Source: Gammaproteobacteria bacterium (GTDB lineage: Bacteria; Pseudomonadota; Gammaproteobacteria; Eutrophobiales; Eutrophobiaceae). Taken from it: a stretch of 64,000 bases of DNA. The translations under genes and the position numbers were made by a program. Positions within the stretch are counted from its first letter, which is position 1, and the number at the start of each line of letters is the position of its first letter. Positions 10,339 through 20,301 of the stretch are shown in pieces. The stretch covers positions 95,175 through 159,174 of the forward strand of contig JANQNX010000007.1 of the NCBI GenBank assembly GCA_028279365.1. The letters are read 5' to 3'. Below the pieces are notes generated by a model that was given only the letters and a program-made list of their open reading frames with translations, ran no database searches and was not told the DNA's origin.

Positions 10339-12012
10339 ATGGAAACCAGGTTGATAGTTGTAACCACTCTGCTGTCCTCAGCAATTTCAATTATTATTGG
10401 GCTGGCAATTCGCCCTCTAGCCGCTGTCGAATCAGTTTCTTTTTTGTACGTCGTAGCAAGTTGTGCAGCTGCTGTTTTAGTCACTATGATTAGTGTCTTT
10501 ATCGTGTATAAACATGCCTTGAAAAAAAATACTGATTTTTTGAATTCCGATCTCGACCTTCAGTTTAAATTTAAACCTGTTGATGAACGGGATGTATCCC
10601 ATAATGAATTAATAGGAACAGTAAAACATAAAATCTCTCAAGAGATAGGCCAGTATAAAAAGTTGGCCAAGCGAACGATGAACACTATCGATAACGTTGC
10701 AATTGGCTCAGCTGAGATTTCCTTTTTCATGGATCAGCTAAAAGCGACGATTAATAATAATATTAGTCATGCTACGCAGATTAGTGTTGCGACTGAGGAG
10801 ATAACGCAAACTACCAACGTTATTTCCGACTCAGCAAACAGTGTGTCGGAAATTGTTAGTGACGCCAGGCAGCATAGTGATGAAGGCTTGACTGAAATTG
10901 AGCGTCTTAATAATCAAACCATCGATTTTAAAAATAAGGTCAGTGTTGCTACAAACCATGCAAGGACGCTGAATGAATTGTCTAATCGAATACAAAATAT
11001 CACCGAAGTAATTAATGACGTTGCTGATCAAACCAATTTGCTTGCATTGAATGCGGCCATTGAAGCAGCCAGAGCCGGTGAGCATGGTCGAGGTTTTGCT
11101 GTTGTGTCGGATGAAGTCAGAACCCTGGCAAATAAAACCACCTCGGCTACCAGTGAAATAGGTGGCATGTTAAATGAAGTGAAACAGCAAACCGAGCAGT
11201 CTCTGGGAACCATGACCAGTCTTGAAGATGGTGTTGATACAATGGTCTCAATCTCGGATAAAGCAAAAGACACCTTTCTAACAATTAATGAAATTACAAA
11301 ACAGACAGAATCAAAAATCTTTGAGATAAACAGTGCGTTAAAAGAACATGTGACTTCGTCAACTGAAATTGCTTCGTCTGTCGTTGATATATCAAAGCAA
11401 ATGCAAGAGACCAGTGTCCGCGTAGGCCAGATATCGGAAGAGGCATTCAAGTTATCCGAAACCGGCGAGAAAATGGGAACTTACTTTGAAGATTATCAAC
11501 TTGATACCAGACATGAAAAGCTCAGAGATATCGCAGTTGAAAGAGCGGCAATGGTAGCTGAGTTATTTGAAAAAGATATTAATAGTGGAAAGCTAACCGA
11601 AGCTGACTTGTTTGACAGGAATTATGTATATATTGAAGGTACAAACCCGAGGAAATATAAAACCCGTTATGATGAATACACGGATAGGGAGTTACCCGCT
11701 ATTCAGGAACCTGTGCTGGATTTATCAGAGGATATTATTTTTGCCGGTGCGGTAGACATCAATGGTTATTTCCCGACACATAACAAGCAATATTCTCAGC
11801 CTTTAACTGGTGATTATGAAACGGATCTTGGTAATAGCCGGACAAAAAGAATCTTTGATGATCGCACTGGCTCAAGATGTGGGAGTAATACCCAACCTTA
11901 TTTGTTACAAACCTATAAACGCGATACGGGACAGATTGTGCATGACATATCTGCACCAATCTATATCAAAGGTAAGCATTGGGGCGGTTTTCGAATAGGC
12001 TATAAATCATAA
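10339..12012 (+). CDS. Methyl-accepting chemotaxis protein with C-terminal sensor domain
   Basis: I chose the ATG at 10339 because GGGAG lies 8 bases before it; an upstream in-frame ATG at 10303 lacks such a site. The 557-residue protein has two transmembrane helices (about 3-24 and 33-58) separated by only a few residues, so there is no periplasmic ligand domain. A long coiled-coil signalling domain follows, with the canonical hairpin tip at about 227-267 ([19 protein letters not shown]). After it, residues from about 391 to the end form a PAS/Cache-like domain containing [15 protein letters not shown] and HWGGFRIGY. The receptor would couple to CheA/CheW; no che genes are in the window. Ligand unknown. 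Confidence 0.9.
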   Translation: METRLIVVTTLLSSAISIIIGLAIRPLAAVESVSFLYVVASCAAAVLVTMISVFIVYKHALKKNTDFLNSDLDLQFKFKPVDERDVSHNELIGTVKHKISQEIGQYKKLAKRTMNTIDNVAIGSAEISFFMDQLKATINNNISHATQISVATEEITQTTNVISDSANSVSEIVSDARQHSDEGLTEIERLNNQTIDFKNKVSVATNHARTLNELSNRIQNITEVINDVADQTNLLALNAAIEAARAGEHGRGFAVVSDEVRTLANKTTSATSEIGGMLNEVKQQTEQSLGTMTSLEDGVDTMVSISDKAKDTFLTINEITKQTESKIFEINSALKEHVTSSTEIASSVVDISKQMQETSVRVGQISEEAFKLSETGEKMGTYFEDYQLDTRHEKLRDIAVERAAMVAELFEKDINSGKLTEADLFDRNYVYIEGTNPRKYKTRYDEYTDRELPAIQEPVLDLSEDIIFAGAVDINGYFPTHNKQYSQPLTGDYETDLGNSRTKRIFDDRTGSRCGSNTQPYLLQTYKRDTGQIVHDISAPIYIKGKHWGGFRIGYKS

Positions 12013-12070
12013 ATAACCTTTGCCTAAAAGTTTTAAGCAGGATAACTCCAGTATCATTTGCGATTATTAG

Positions 12071-12490
12071 TTAGTATGCGATAGATATCTGTTGCGCTTT
12101 GTGTCGCACTTTATTGATCACCGATGTGATCGATGGAAACACATTTTTTGTATGTGTTTTCCTCGATGCCTTTACCCATGCGAAAGGAATGAGTTTTTTC
12201 TCATCAACTTGATCTTTCAGCATCGCTGCAAGATTCGGAATTAACATCACAAACGCATCAACAGACTCATCGACATTTTTCTCTAGTTTGAATAAAGGGG
12301 ACCAAAACAGCACCAGGTTTTTCTCAACGCTGCGGTTTTTGAATGGCTTGTCCAGCTTTAACAGATAAAATCCGGCTGAACCATTCGTATTATAAAAATG
12401 TTTTATAATCGTACCGCTGACTGACATTCGCTCTGATTCATCAGGATCGAATTTGTTCAACTCGATCTTTTCTCCTATTAGCTCTCTCAT
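12071..12490 (-). CDS. Hypothetical protein, 139 aa
   Basis: I do not recognise a family. The protein starts MRELIGEKIELNKFDPDESE, is mixed alpha/beta in character, and has no signal peptide, membrane helix or cysteine cluster. The N-terminal half (residues 20-70) looks like a small beta-rich domain (SGTIIKHFYN, GFYLLKLDKPF); the C-terminus is basic. It lies between the convergent receptor gene and the phosphate transporter gene, 114 bases beyond the latter's stop on the same strand. Reading-frame length, an ATG start and codon use support a real gene. Confidence 0.6.
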   Translation of the reverse strand: MRELIGEKIELNKFDPDESERMSVSGTIIKHFYNTNGSAGFYLLKLDKPFKNRSVEKNLVLFWSPLFKLEKNVDESVDAFVMLIPNLAAMLKDQVDEKKLIPFAWVKASRKTHTKNVFPSITSVINKVRHKAQQISIAY

Positions 12491-12604
12491 ATTGTTACCT
12501 AAAAGGTTAATTAAATTTATTAATACATGAGATAAGCCTTAAGCATGATTGTTTCGGCTACATCAGCAAACTGTGATGCAGTTCAATAAAGAAAGCAGAT
12601 AAAC

Positions 12605-13723
12605 CTAACTGTCAAATAGCCAATAAAATAAGCCACTTGATAATGCGGCGACGGGTAGGGTTGAAACCCATGAAAGTATGATTTGTGTTACCACTTGTTT
12701 ATCTGCCTTAGCGGTAATCAAACCAATACCAAACAATGAGCCTACAGAACAATGCGTGGTGGAAACCGGTACGCCCAAACGGCTGGCAAAGATAACCATA
12801 AAGCCGGTCACAATATTTGCTGCAAAGCCTTGCCCGTGACTCATGGGTGTAATTTTTTTACCCATGGTTTCCGCAATGCGTTTGGCATTAAGTAAACCAC
12901 CTGCTGCCATTCCCACGGCAACGGCTATCATGCCAAGTTTGATTGATAAACCTTGAATTGCGATCAGTAGCGCAACAATCTTGGGTGTGTCGTTCAATCC
13001 TCGGGCAAAGCTGACGATTCCGGCACTGATATAGTGTCCAATGTCTAACAGTTTTTGCAGGTTGATACCGAAAAAGTTTCCGGTGTAATGTAACTGGCAA
13101 TTACTCTGAGTATCAATGTTGGCGTCGATTGATTTTTGGATGCTCATTGCTTGTTCTGTTGGTAAGTGTGATACCGGAACAAAGTCCTGCGTTTCTCCAA
13201 TACAGGCGCACCATTCTTTTGTTATACCAAGATAATTTCTTAATGAACGAAACCCCCAATACACGGCATACGCCAGAATGACGGCGATAAAGGGACTAAC
13301 TAATAATGGAATAAAAAACGTTTTACCCAGGTGTCCGAAATTGACTTGTGAACCGACTGCCATAAAACCGCTGCCAACCAGACCGCCCACCAGTGCATGC
13401 GTGGTTGATATAGGTAGGCCTCTTATTGCAGTGAGTATCACGGTCAGGCCCGCACCGGCCGCGACGGCGGCAAGAAAGATCGGGGAAGTAGTAATCTCAA
13501 TCGGCACCAGGCCTTTGCCGGTAAAATTCTTTAACAATTTTTCTGCAAGAAAGATCGAGCAGACAGAACCTGCAAAGGTGGTTGCTGTTGCCCATGTAAT
13601 TGCGCGGCGGTAGTTAGTGGTGCCACTACCAAACAAGGTTGCCACACCCTTGAAGTTATCGTTAGCGCCATTGGCATAGGCAAGAAAACAGGTAGTAATA
13701 AATAAGATGATTAATACAGACAT
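12605..13723 (-). CDS. Inorganic phosphate transporter, PiT family
   Basis: This is a low-affinity, cation-coupled phosphate permease of the inner membrane. The 372-residue protein shows the duplicated PHO4 signature: GANDNFKG near residue 19 and ARGLNDTPK in the second half, each followed by an STTH motif (ISTTHALVGG and VSTTHCSVGS). About ten hydrophobic helices are visible, split by a central hydrophilic loop (about 165-225) containing WCAC. No phoU-like gene is adjacent. The gene lies 30 bases downstream of the exported redoxin gene on the same strand, so they could share a transcript. Confidence 0.93.
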   Translation of the reverse strand: MSVLIILFITTCFLAYANGANDNFKGVATLFGSGTTNYRRAITWATATTFAGSVCSIFLAEKLLKNFTGKGLVPIEITTSPIFLAAVAAGAGLTVILTAIRGLPISTTHALVGGLVGSGFMAVGSQVNFGHLGKTFFIPLLVSPFIAVILAYAVYWGFRSLRNYLGITKEWCACIGETQDFVPVSHLPTEQAMSIQKSIDANIDTQSNCQLHYTGNFFGINLQKLLDIGHYISAGIVSFARGLNDTPKIVALLIAIQGLSIKLGMIAVAVGMAAGGLLNAKRIAETMGKKITPMSHGQGFAANIVTGFMVIFASRLGVPVSTTHCSVGSLFGIGLITAKADKQVVTQIILSWVSTLPVAALSSGLFYWLFDS

Positions 13724-13753
13724 TATTATTATGTTTAATTTTAAGGCTTAGTG

Positions 13754-14311
13754 TTAAGCAGGTTCGGCTAATAGCTGTTTTATGGTTTTTTCGATTTGTA
13801 TAGCCTGGCGATCACCTTCATGGGTTTCGCCGAAGAATACAGAACGCACGACGCCTTTCTTGTCGATTAAATAAAAGGTCGGCCAATATTTATTATGCAT
13901 CGCGCGCCAGTAAGTAAAATCATTATCAATCATGATCGGGTGATGCAGTTTGAATTCTTTGACTTTTGCCTCGATATTGCCGCGAACTTTTTCATGACTG
14001 AACTCGGGAGTATGCACACCAATGACTTGCAGACCTTCTGCTTCAAGTCGCTTTTCCAAATCGTTCATCCATGGGAACGAGCGGTAACAGTTCCAACAGT
14101 CGAAGGTCCAGAAATCGAGTAACACAACCTTGCCTTTCACGTCTTCTAACATTAACGGTTCGGAATTTATCCAGTCTTGCGCGTTGTTGTGATGAAACTC
14201 TGCGGCAGGAAACGGTTCCGTTAATGTTCCTGCAAAAGAGGGCGTTAGCATTTTAAGCGTCATGATCGTACCGATCATGACGATAAACAGATTCAGCGAT
14301 ATGCGTTTCAC
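13754..14311 (-). CDS. Exported thioredoxin-like (TlpA/redoxin) protein
   Basis: A 185-residue thioredoxin-fold protein with an N-terminal signal or anchor segment (hydrophobic residues about 7-27, possible cut after SFA). The active site reads F-W-T-F-D-C-W-N-C, putting the redox cysteines at residues 72 and 75 with an unusual W-N dipeptide between them. The later segment WPTFYLIDKKG is the cis-proline strand. It would act in the periplasm as a thiol-disulfide reductase or peroxidase-like redoxin. It resembles the DipZ-type C-terminal redoxin domains more than classical TlpA (inference). Confidence 0.82.
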   Translation of the reverse strand: MKRISLNLFIVMIGTIMTLKMLTPSFAGTLTEPFPAAEFHHNNAQDWINSEPLMLEDVKGKVVLLDFWTFDCWNCYRSFPWMNDLEKRLEAEGLQVIGVHTPEFSHEKVRGNIEAKVKEFKLHHPIMIDNDFTYWRAMHNKYWPTFYLIDKKGVVRSVFFGETHEGDRQAIQIEKTIKQLLAEPA

Positions 14312-14383
14312 GGGTCAAACCTTTTTAATACAATTCTGCCTACGACAGTGATAATCTTTTCTTGTTCAATACAGAGACAAAAA

Positions 14384-14914
14384 ATGGCGATCAGAAATTT
14401 TAAAGGCGTATCACCAGGCATTGCTGAGACGGCGTATGTTGATGAAACAGCAGTCGTTATTGGTGATGTCACTATTGGTGATGACAGCTCACTCTGGCCG
14501 ATGACCGTAGCACGTGGTGATGTGCATTCAATCACGATTGGAGCGCGTACCAATATTCAGGATGCCTGCGTATTGCACGTTACGCATGATGGCGAATTCT
14601 CTCCTGGCGGTTATCCGTTAACAGTAGGTAATGATGTGACGGTTGGACATCGCGTGACGCTTCATGCATGTACAGTAGGTGATTTATGTTTGATCGGTAT
14701 GTCGGCCACTATTATGGATGGCGCAGTGCTGGGAGATAAAGTCATTGTCGGTGCAGGTAGTCTGGTACCGACCGGCAAAAAGTTAGCGTCCGGTTATTTA
14801 TACGTGGGTAGTCCGGTAAAGCGAGTACGTGAACTGAATGACAAAGAACTGGCTTTTCTTGAATACTCAGCCAAGCACTATGCAAAGTTGAAGGATGAAC
14901 ACATCAATAGTTAA
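14384..14914 (+). CDS. Gamma-carbonic anhydrase family protein
   Basis: A left-handed beta-helix hexapeptide-repeat protein of 176 residues. I chose the ATG at 14384; a GTG at 14348 would add a hydrophobic tail not seen in the family. The metal-site histidines are visible in VLHVTHDGE and VGHRVTLHAC, and the hexapeptide rungs run through most of the chain before a C-terminal helix (ELAFLEYSAKHYAKLKDEH). Relatives (YrdA, PaaY, CaiE groups) bind zinc or iron and some hydrate CO2. The gene is divergent from the redoxin gene and upstream of speE. Substrate is not certain. Confidence 0.9.
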   Translation: MAIRNFKGVSPGIAETAYVDETAVVIGDVTIGDDSSLWPMTVARGDVHSITIGARTNIQDACVLHVTHDGEFSPGGYPLTVGNDVTVGHRVTLHACTVGDLCLIGMSATIMDGAVLGDKVIVGAGSLVPTGKKLASGYLYVGSPVKRVRELNDKELAFLEYSAKHYAKLKDEHINS

Positions 14915-14989
14915 TTCTTAACTCGAATCGTTTTTTATTCTTCGTTATTATCAGTCGCTTTTAATTATTCACATGAGGGTTCGTTGTTA

Positions 14990-15832
14990 ATGTCACTCGA
15001 CCACACCTGGTTTACTGAGATAGCACAAGGTCATGCCATGTCGTTGGAGCTCAGTGAAAAGATCCATGAAGAGCAGTCGCCATTTCAGAAAATAGAAATA
15101 TACGAAACTAAAACCTTCGGTCGTTTGATGACGCTGGATGGATTAACGATGTTGACCTCGCGCGATAATTTTCTTTATCACGAAATGATGGCGCATCCGG
15201 TACTTTATAGTCACCCTAATCCAAAAGATGTGGCCATCGTCGGCGGTGGAGATTGTGGAACATTAAAAGAAGTGTTGAAACATGATACTGTCAACAGCGT
15301 GACTCAGATCGAACTGGATGAGCGAGTGACGCGTGTCGCAGAAGAGTTTTTTCCGGAGCTGTGTGAGAAAAATGACGACTCAAGAGCGACGCTATTATTT
15401 GAAGATGCAATTAACTGGATGCATCAAGCTGGAGCTGATTCACTGGATGTCATTATTCTTGATACCACCGATCCGGTTGGCCAGGCCAAGCGGCTTTTTG
15501 CTGAACCCTTTTATTCTGATTGTCTGAATGTCTTGCGTGAAGGGGGTATCGTTATCGCGCAAAGCGAGTCCCCGTTAATGGATCTGGATTTGATTGTTGA
15601 TATTCGTTCGGAGATGAGCAAGGCAGGTTATGCCGAGATTCAGACGATTCAATTTCCGGTCGTGACCTATCCTTCTGGCTGGTGGACGGCAACGATGGCC
15701 AGAAAAGGGCAGAAGTTTGGCGACTTCCGCGAGCAAATGGCCAGACATAAATCATTTGCCACTCAATACTATAATGCAGATATTCATCGGGCCTGCTCGG
15801 CTTTGCCACAGTTTATGCGAGAAGCATTTTAA
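14990..15832 (+). CDS. speE: Polyamine aminopropyltransferase (spermidine synthase)
   Basis: Transfers an aminopropyl group from decarboxylated S-adenosylmethionine to putrescine. The ATG at 14990 follows GAGGG at 14975-14979; an in-frame TTG six bases earlier is less likely. The product (280 aa) has the N-terminal beta-sheet domain, then the Rossmann-like core with VAIVGGGDCGTLKEVLKH, a Q-x-E-L-D cofactor motif and the catalytic region DTTDPVGQAKRLF. Length matches bacterial SpeE. No speD or speA gene is adjacent. The conserved D-S/T-x-DP-x-G motif is intact apart from a Q where Pro is common. Confidence 0.94.
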   Translation: MSLDHTWFTEIAQGHAMSLELSEKIHEEQSPFQKIEIYETKTFGRLMTLDGLTMLTSRDNFLYHEMMAHPVLYSHPNPKDVAIVGGGDCGTLKEVLKHDTVNSVTQIELDERVTRVAEEFFPELCEKNDDSRATLLFEDAINWMHQAGADSLDVIILDTTDPVGQAKRLFAEPFYSDCLNVLREGGIVIAQSESPLMDLDLIVDIRSEMSKAGYAEIQTIQFPVVTYPSGWWTATMARKGQKFGDFREQMARHKSFATQYYNADIHRACSALPQFMREAF

Positions 15833-15868
15833 TAATTGCTGAAATTGTCCTGATTTTCACTTTTCAGA

Positions 15869-15897
15869 CTGTCATTTAGCCCGCTAATCGCTACAAT
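15869..15897 (+). promoter_or_regulatory. Possible promoter of mnmG
   Basis: CTGTCA at 15869-15874 and TACAAT at 15892-15897 are spaced by 17 bases. Transcription would start about 4 bases before the mnmG ATG, leaving almost no leader, and no ribosome-binding site is visible. Inference only. Confidence 0.35.
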
Positions 15898-15907
15898 ATG
15901 CGCCCCT

Positions 15908-17815
15908 ATGAGCGCAAAATTTCACAATCTGATAGATAAATTTGACGTCATCGTCGTCGGTGGTGGTCATGCCGGCACTGAGGCCGCGCTCGCGGCTGCG
16001 CGCATGGGCGTGCGCACGTTGTTACTGACACATAGTGTTGATACCTTGGGACAAATGTCCTGCAATCCGGCCATAGGTGGAATTGGTAAAGGTCATCTGG
16101 TTAAAGAGATTGATGCCATGGGTGGGTTGATGGCTACGGCTGCCGATCATAGTGGTATTCAATTCCGGACATTAAACTCCCGCAAAGGGCCTGCTGTTCG
16201 CGCGACGCGCGCGCAGATTGATCGTGCTTTATATAAATCCTATGTGCGCCCCGCGTTAGAAAACCAGGAAAACCTGTTTATTTTCCAGCAGGCAGTTGAT
16301 GATCTGATTGTTAACGGAGAACAGGTTTGTGGTGTCGTGACACAAACGGGTCTTCGCTTCGGTGCACCAACCGTCGTATTAACGGTCGGCACCTTTTTAA
16401 GCGGAAAGATTCATATTGGTGATACGCAACATAAAGGTGGGCGCGCCGGGGATCCGCCATCAATTGCGTTAGCGGAGAGATTGAGAGAACTGCCTTTCAA
16501 TGTTGGACGCCTAAAGACCGGGACTCCACCGAGAATTGATGGCAAGACGATTGATTATTCCAGATTACAGGCGCAGCCCGGTGATGTTCCGGTACCGGTG
16601 TTTTCCTATATCGGTAATGCAGAACAGCACCCAGAGCAGATCGCCTGTCACATTACTTACACCAACGAAAACACACATGAGGTGATACGCAGTGGATTAG
16701 AGCGTTCACCAATGTTTAATGGAAACATAGAAGGGACCGGGCCACGTTATTGCCCATCGGTAGAAGATAAGGTGGTGAGGTTTGCCGACAAGGACTCGCA
16801 TCAGATTTTTATCGAACCGGAGGGATTGAATACCAATGAGGTCTATCCAAACGGTATTTCCACTTCGCTACCTTATGATATTCAGATTGCGTTGGTTCAA
16901 TCTATCGCAGGCTTTGAACAGGCTCACATTACTCGTCCTGGCTATGCAATTGAATATGATTTCTTTGATCCCAGAGAGCTGTCACCCTGGCTAGAGACAC
17001 GCTTTATTAAGGGTTTATATTTCGCCGGCCAGATTAATGGGACGACGGGTTATGAAGAGGCCGCATCCCAAGGCTTGTTAGCAGGCTTAAATGCTGCCTT
17101 GCGCGTAACTGAAAAAGAACCGTGGTTTCCAAGACGTGACGAAGCTTATCTAGGCGTATTGGTTGACGATTTGATTACCATGGGTGCCACCGAACCCTAT
17201 CGTATGTTTACCAGTCGTGCTGAATACCGTTTGATGTTACGAGAAGATAATGCCGATTTACGTTTGACTGAATCTGCTCATGAGCTTGGCTTGATTGATG
17301 ACATACGTTGGCAAGTCTTTAATGAAAAACGCGAAGCGATTGAAAAAGAAAAACAACGTTTAAAGGGAATGCGGGTCGGTTCCAGTATCTTGTCGCAGGA
17401 AGATACCGAAGCGGCGCTGGGTCGTTCCGTTAAACGCGATCAAACCCTGTTGCAGTTATTAAAGCGACCTGAATTTAACTATCAGGATATTGCCAAACTT
17501 CCCGGCGTCGGTCTGCCGGATATGGATCCCAAAGTTGCTGAGCAGGTTGAAGTGCAGGCCAAATATTCCGGCTACATCGAACGACAGGAAGAAGAAGTCG
17601 AACGCAATCGACGACATGAAGAAACGCCTTTGCCAGAGGAGATGGATTACGCCAATGTGCGGGGTCTGTCGTCTGAAGTAGTTGAAAAACTCTCGCTGCA
17701 TCGACCGGTTAACCTGGGTCAAGCTTCGCGCATTCAAGGTATTACGCCTGCAGCGATATCCTTATTAAGAGTCCACCTGAAAAAACAGTCCATGCTACTT
17801 CAGCGTAGCGCCTAG
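15908..17815 (+). CDS. mnmG: tRNA uridine-5-carboxymethylaminomethyl modification enzyme MnmG (GidA)
   Basis: FAD-dependent partner of MnmE that modifies U34 of several tRNAs. The 635-residue protein has the dinucleotide-binding motif [15 protein letters not shown] (about 17-31), the conserved [14 protein letters not shown] segment, [25 protein letters not shown], and the C-terminal helical MnmE-interacting domain. The N-terminus is a few residues longer than E. coli MnmG. rsmG follows after 10 bases and parAB after that, the classical gidAB-parAB order. Confidence 0.97.
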   Translation: MSAKFHNLIDKFDVIVVGGGHAGTEAALAAARMGVRTLLLTHSVDTLGQMSCNPAIGGIGKGHLVKEIDAMGGLMATAADHSGIQFRTLNSRKGPAVRATRAQIDRALYKSYVRPALENQENLFIFQQAVDDLIVNGEQVCGVVTQTGLRFGAPTVVLTVGTFLSGKIHIGDTQHKGGRAGDPPSIALAERLRELPFNVGRLKTGTPPRIDGKTIDYSRLQAQPGDVPVPVFSYIGNAEQHPEQIACHITYTNENTHEVIRSGLERSPMFNGNIEGTGPRYCPSVEDKVVRFADKDSHQIFIEPEGLNTNEVYPNGISTSLPYDIQIALVQSIAGFEQAHITRPGYAIEYDFFDPRELSPWLETRFIKGLYFAGQINGTTGYEEAASQGLLAGLNAALRVTEKEPWFPRRDEAYLGVLVDDLITMGATEPYRMFTSRAEYRLMLREDNADLRLTESAHELGLIDDIRWQVFNEKREAIEKEKQRLKGMRVGSSILSQEDTEAALGRSVKRDQTLLQLLKRPEFNYQDIAKLPGVGLPDMDPKVAEQVEVQAKYSGYIERQEEEVERNRRHEETPLPEEMDYANVRGLSSEVVEKLSLHRPVNLGQASRIQGITPAAISLLRVHLKKQSMLLQRSA

Positions 17816-17825
17816 TTTCTCAGCG

Positions 17826-18446
17826 ATGCGACAAGTTGTCCCGGCCGAACTGCAAGCGATGCAGTTGGATGAATCTACCAACCAGCAATTAATGGTTTAT
17901 CAGGCCCTGCTGATTAAATGGAACAAGACTTATAACCTGACGGCCAGCAAACAAGCGGGTGATATTTTACATCGACATATTCTGGATTCATTGTCGGTAA
18001 TGAAATTTGTACAAGGTAAACGCTGTCTTGATGTGGGTACTGGTGCCGGCCTGCCGGGCATGATTCTGGCGATTACCGATAAGAACAGAGACTGGACCTT
18101 ACTTGATAGTAACGTCAAAAAGATTCGTTTTTTGAGACATGTAAAAACCGAACTCGATTTGAATAATGTTGAAGTGAGCCATGTTCGGGTCGAGGAGTTT
18201 GTGCCGAAGAATCCCTATGACACGATCATCTGCAGGGCATTCGCACCGTTAGACAGGATGTTGTCTCAGCTTGGCTATTTATTGACTAACACAAACCAAC
18301 TGTTGGCGATGAAAGGTAAGCAGGTCAGACAGGAGGTCAATGATGTTAATCAGGATGATCTGACGATTGAAGTGCATCATCTGGAGACAGAGGCGCAAAC
18401 TGAAGGCGCTAATCTGGTGCAAATTCGACAATCAGCTAATGATTAA
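17826..18446 (+). CDS. rsmG: 16S rRNA (guanine-527-N7)-methyltransferase RsmG (GidB)
   Basis: Methylates N7 of G527 in 16S rRNA using S-adenosylmethionine. The 206-residue product shows KWNKTYNLTA near the N-terminus, the cofactor loop LDVGTGAGLPGM, LLDSNVKKIRFL and the RAFAPLD motif. It starts 10 bases after mnmG; no strong ribosome-binding site is visible, so it may be translated by coupling. Length is typical for the family. Confidence 0.95.
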   Translation: MRQVVPAELQAMQLDESTNQQLMVYQALLIKWNKTYNLTASKQAGDILHRHILDSLSVMKFVQGKRCLDVGTGAGLPGMILAITDKNRDWTLLDSNVKKIRFLRHVKTELDLNNVEVSHVRVEEFVPKNPYDTIICRAFAPLDRMLSQLGYLLTNTNQLLAMKGKQVRQEVNDVNQDDLTIEVHHLETEAQTEGANLVQIRQSAND

Positions 18447-18521
18447 ACCGATGGCGCTAAAGCGACTCTATGTTAGAGTATTTAGCCCGAATGAATTTAG
18501 TAGTGTTACGAACGGATTGAT

Positions 18522-19295
18522 ATGACAAAGATCATTGCAATAGCCAACCAAAAAGGCGGTGTCGGCAAGACGACTACCGGTGTGAACCTGGCTGCGTCAT
18601 TAGCCGCGACCAAGCGTAAAGTATTGTTGGTCGATCTTGATCCGCAGGGTAATGCCACCATGGGCAGTGGTATTGATAAGCACGATTTGTCTTTATCCAG
18701 TTATGACCTGCTGATGGGGGAGCATCCCACTGCCGACATTATCTTGCGCTCAGAGGAAGGTGGCTTTGATCTGATTCCAACCAATACCGATCTAACCGGT
18801 GCCGAAGTCGCGCTGCTTGATGAGATGGCAAGAGAGATTCGTTTACGCACTGCGCTTGAGCAAGTGCAGGATAATTATGACTTTATCTTTATTGATTGTC
18901 CGCCTTCATTAAACATGCTGACGGTGAACGCCTTGGTGGCCGCAACCTCGGTGATGATTCCGATGCAGTGTGAATATTACGCGCTTGAGGGATTGACCGC
19001 CTTACTCGAAACCATCGAGAAGATTAGAAAGTATCTGAATCCTGATCTTGAAATAGAAGGCCTGTTACGCACCATGTACGACCCGAGAAATAATCTGGCG
19101 ACTCAGGTATCTGCGCAACTGATGGAACATTTTGGTGAGAAGGTGTACCGCACGATAATCCCCCGTAACGTTAGATTAGCAGAGGCGCCAAGCCACGGTA
19201 TGGCGGCACTGGCTTACGACAAATCGTCGACCGGTGCTGTCGCGTATTTGGCATTAGCGGGTGAAATGCTGAGACGCGATGGTATTGCTGCCTAG
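18522..19295 (+). CDS. parA: Chromosome partitioning ATPase ParA (Soj)
   Basis: Deviant Walker-type ATPase that works with ParB to segregate the replication-origin region. The 257-residue protein contains the deviant Walker A motif NQKGGVGKTTTGVNLAASLA at about 9-28, DLDPQGNATMG, and the Walker B-like strand FIFIDCPPSLNMLT. It has no long N-terminal DNA-binding extension, so it is the chromosomal small type. It is followed by parB after 18 bases. Confidence 0.96.
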   Translation: MTKIIAIANQKGGVGKTTTGVNLAASLAATKRKVLLVDLDPQGNATMGSGIDKHDLSLSSYDLLMGEHPTADIILRSEEGGFDLIPTNTDLTGAEVALLDEMAREIRLRTALEQVQDNYDFIFIDCPPSLNMLTVNALVAATSVMIPMQCEYYALEGLTALLETIEKIRKYLNPDLEIEGLLRTMYDPRNNLATQVSAQLMEHFGEKVYRTIIPRNVRLAEAPSHGMAALAYDKSSTGAVAYLALAGEMLRRDGIAA

Positions 19296-19313
19296 TCTGA
19301 CTCTGGAATCATT

Positions 19314-20186
19314 ATGGCGGCGAAAAAACGAGGACTAGGAAAAGGGTTGGATGCCCTATTGGGTGCGCACCCGGAGAAAAAAACTGGAGCGCAAGTCAGT
19401 GGTGACGGTTTGCAGACGCTTGCTATTGACCTGATGCAACGCGGGCAATATCAGCCGAGACAGGAATTCGATAATGATGCGTTAGAAGAATTAGCAGATT
19501 CCATTCGTGCACAAGGCATGGTGCAACCGATTGTTGTGCGAACTCTGCCCGGTAAAAAGTCTTATGAGATTATTGCCGGTGAGCGTCGCTGGCGCGCGGC
19601 TCAGTTGGCCGGCTTGCATGAAGTACCGGTCGTAATCAAAGAAGTCTCGGATCAGGCTGCGATGTGTATGGCACTGATCGAAAATATCCAGCGTGAAGAT
19701 TTAAACCCGTTAGAAGAAGCGCAGGCTTTATCTCGATTGCTACATGAATTTTCCATGACCCACGAAGCCGTAGCCGAGAGTGTCGGGCGTTCACGATCAT
19801 CGGTTTCCAATTTGATTCGCTTACTGGAATTGACGGAACCCGTGAAAACCCTGTTAAGTAAAGGAGAGCTGGATATGGGCCACGCCAGGGCATTATTGGC
19901 ATTGCCTCAGGAGCAACAAGCCGGCTTGGCGACGACAATCAGTCAGCGAGGTTTGTCAGTAAGAGAAGCTGAAGCGCTGGTCAAAAAGCAGTTGGAACCG
20001 CAAACGAGTAAAAAAAGTGTCAAACGTGATAGTAAGGACCCAAACACGAAAAAACTCGAATCTGAACTGTCTGACAAGCTCGGTGCACAGGTCGCGATTA
20101 CGACATCCCGACAAGGGAAAGGTACGATGACGATAAAATACCATTCCCTGGAACAGCTTGATGGAATAATAAAAAAGTTAAAATAA
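19314..20186 (+). CDS. parB: Chromosome partitioning protein ParB (Spo0J)
   Basis: CTP-dependent clamp that loads at parS sites. The 290-residue product starts with the basic AAKKRGLGKGLDALLG segment that stimulates ParA. The CTPase/ParB core follows with QYQPRQEFD, the GERRWRAAQLAG motif and ENIQREDLNPLEEA, then the helix-turn-helix (EAVAESVGRSRSSVSNLIRL) and a C-terminal dimerisation domain. No perfect parS sequence was noticed nearby. Confidence 0.96.
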   Translation: MAAKKRGLGKGLDALLGAHPEKKTGAQVSGDGLQTLAIDLMQRGQYQPRQEFDNDALEELADSIRAQGMVQPIVVRTLPGKKSYEIIAGERRWRAAQLAGLHEVPVVIKEVSDQAAMCMALIENIQREDLNPLEEAQALSRLLHEFSMTHEAVAESVGRSRSSVSNLIRLLELTEPVKTLLSKGELDMGHARALLALPQEQQAGLATTISQRGLSVREAEALVKKQLEPQTSKKSVKRDSKDPNTKKLESELSDKLGAQVAITTSRQGKGTMTIKYHSLEQLDGIIKKLK

Positions 20187-20283
20187 CGATAATTATTTGT
20201 TAATCAATGAGTTAAATCGGTTTTTGCCGGCAGGCGCGTTGTCTTATTTATTTTTTCAGCAGAAATGTTAAAAATGTTGCAGT

Positions 20284-20301
20284 GCAATGATTGATCATTG
20301 C
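20284..20301. promoter_or_regulatory. Perfect inverted repeat overlapping the atp promoter
   Basis: GCAATGAT and ATCATTGC form an 8-base perfect inverted repeat with a 2-base spacer. The right arm overlaps the -35 hexamer of the promoter at 20291-20319, a position suited to a repressor operator. No protein is assigned. Confidence 0.4.

Noticed and set aside
14305..14320. parS-like sequence near the gamma-carbonic anhydrase gene
   Set aside because: GTTTCACGGGTCAAAC has a broken centre and two extra bases compared with the parS palindrome.
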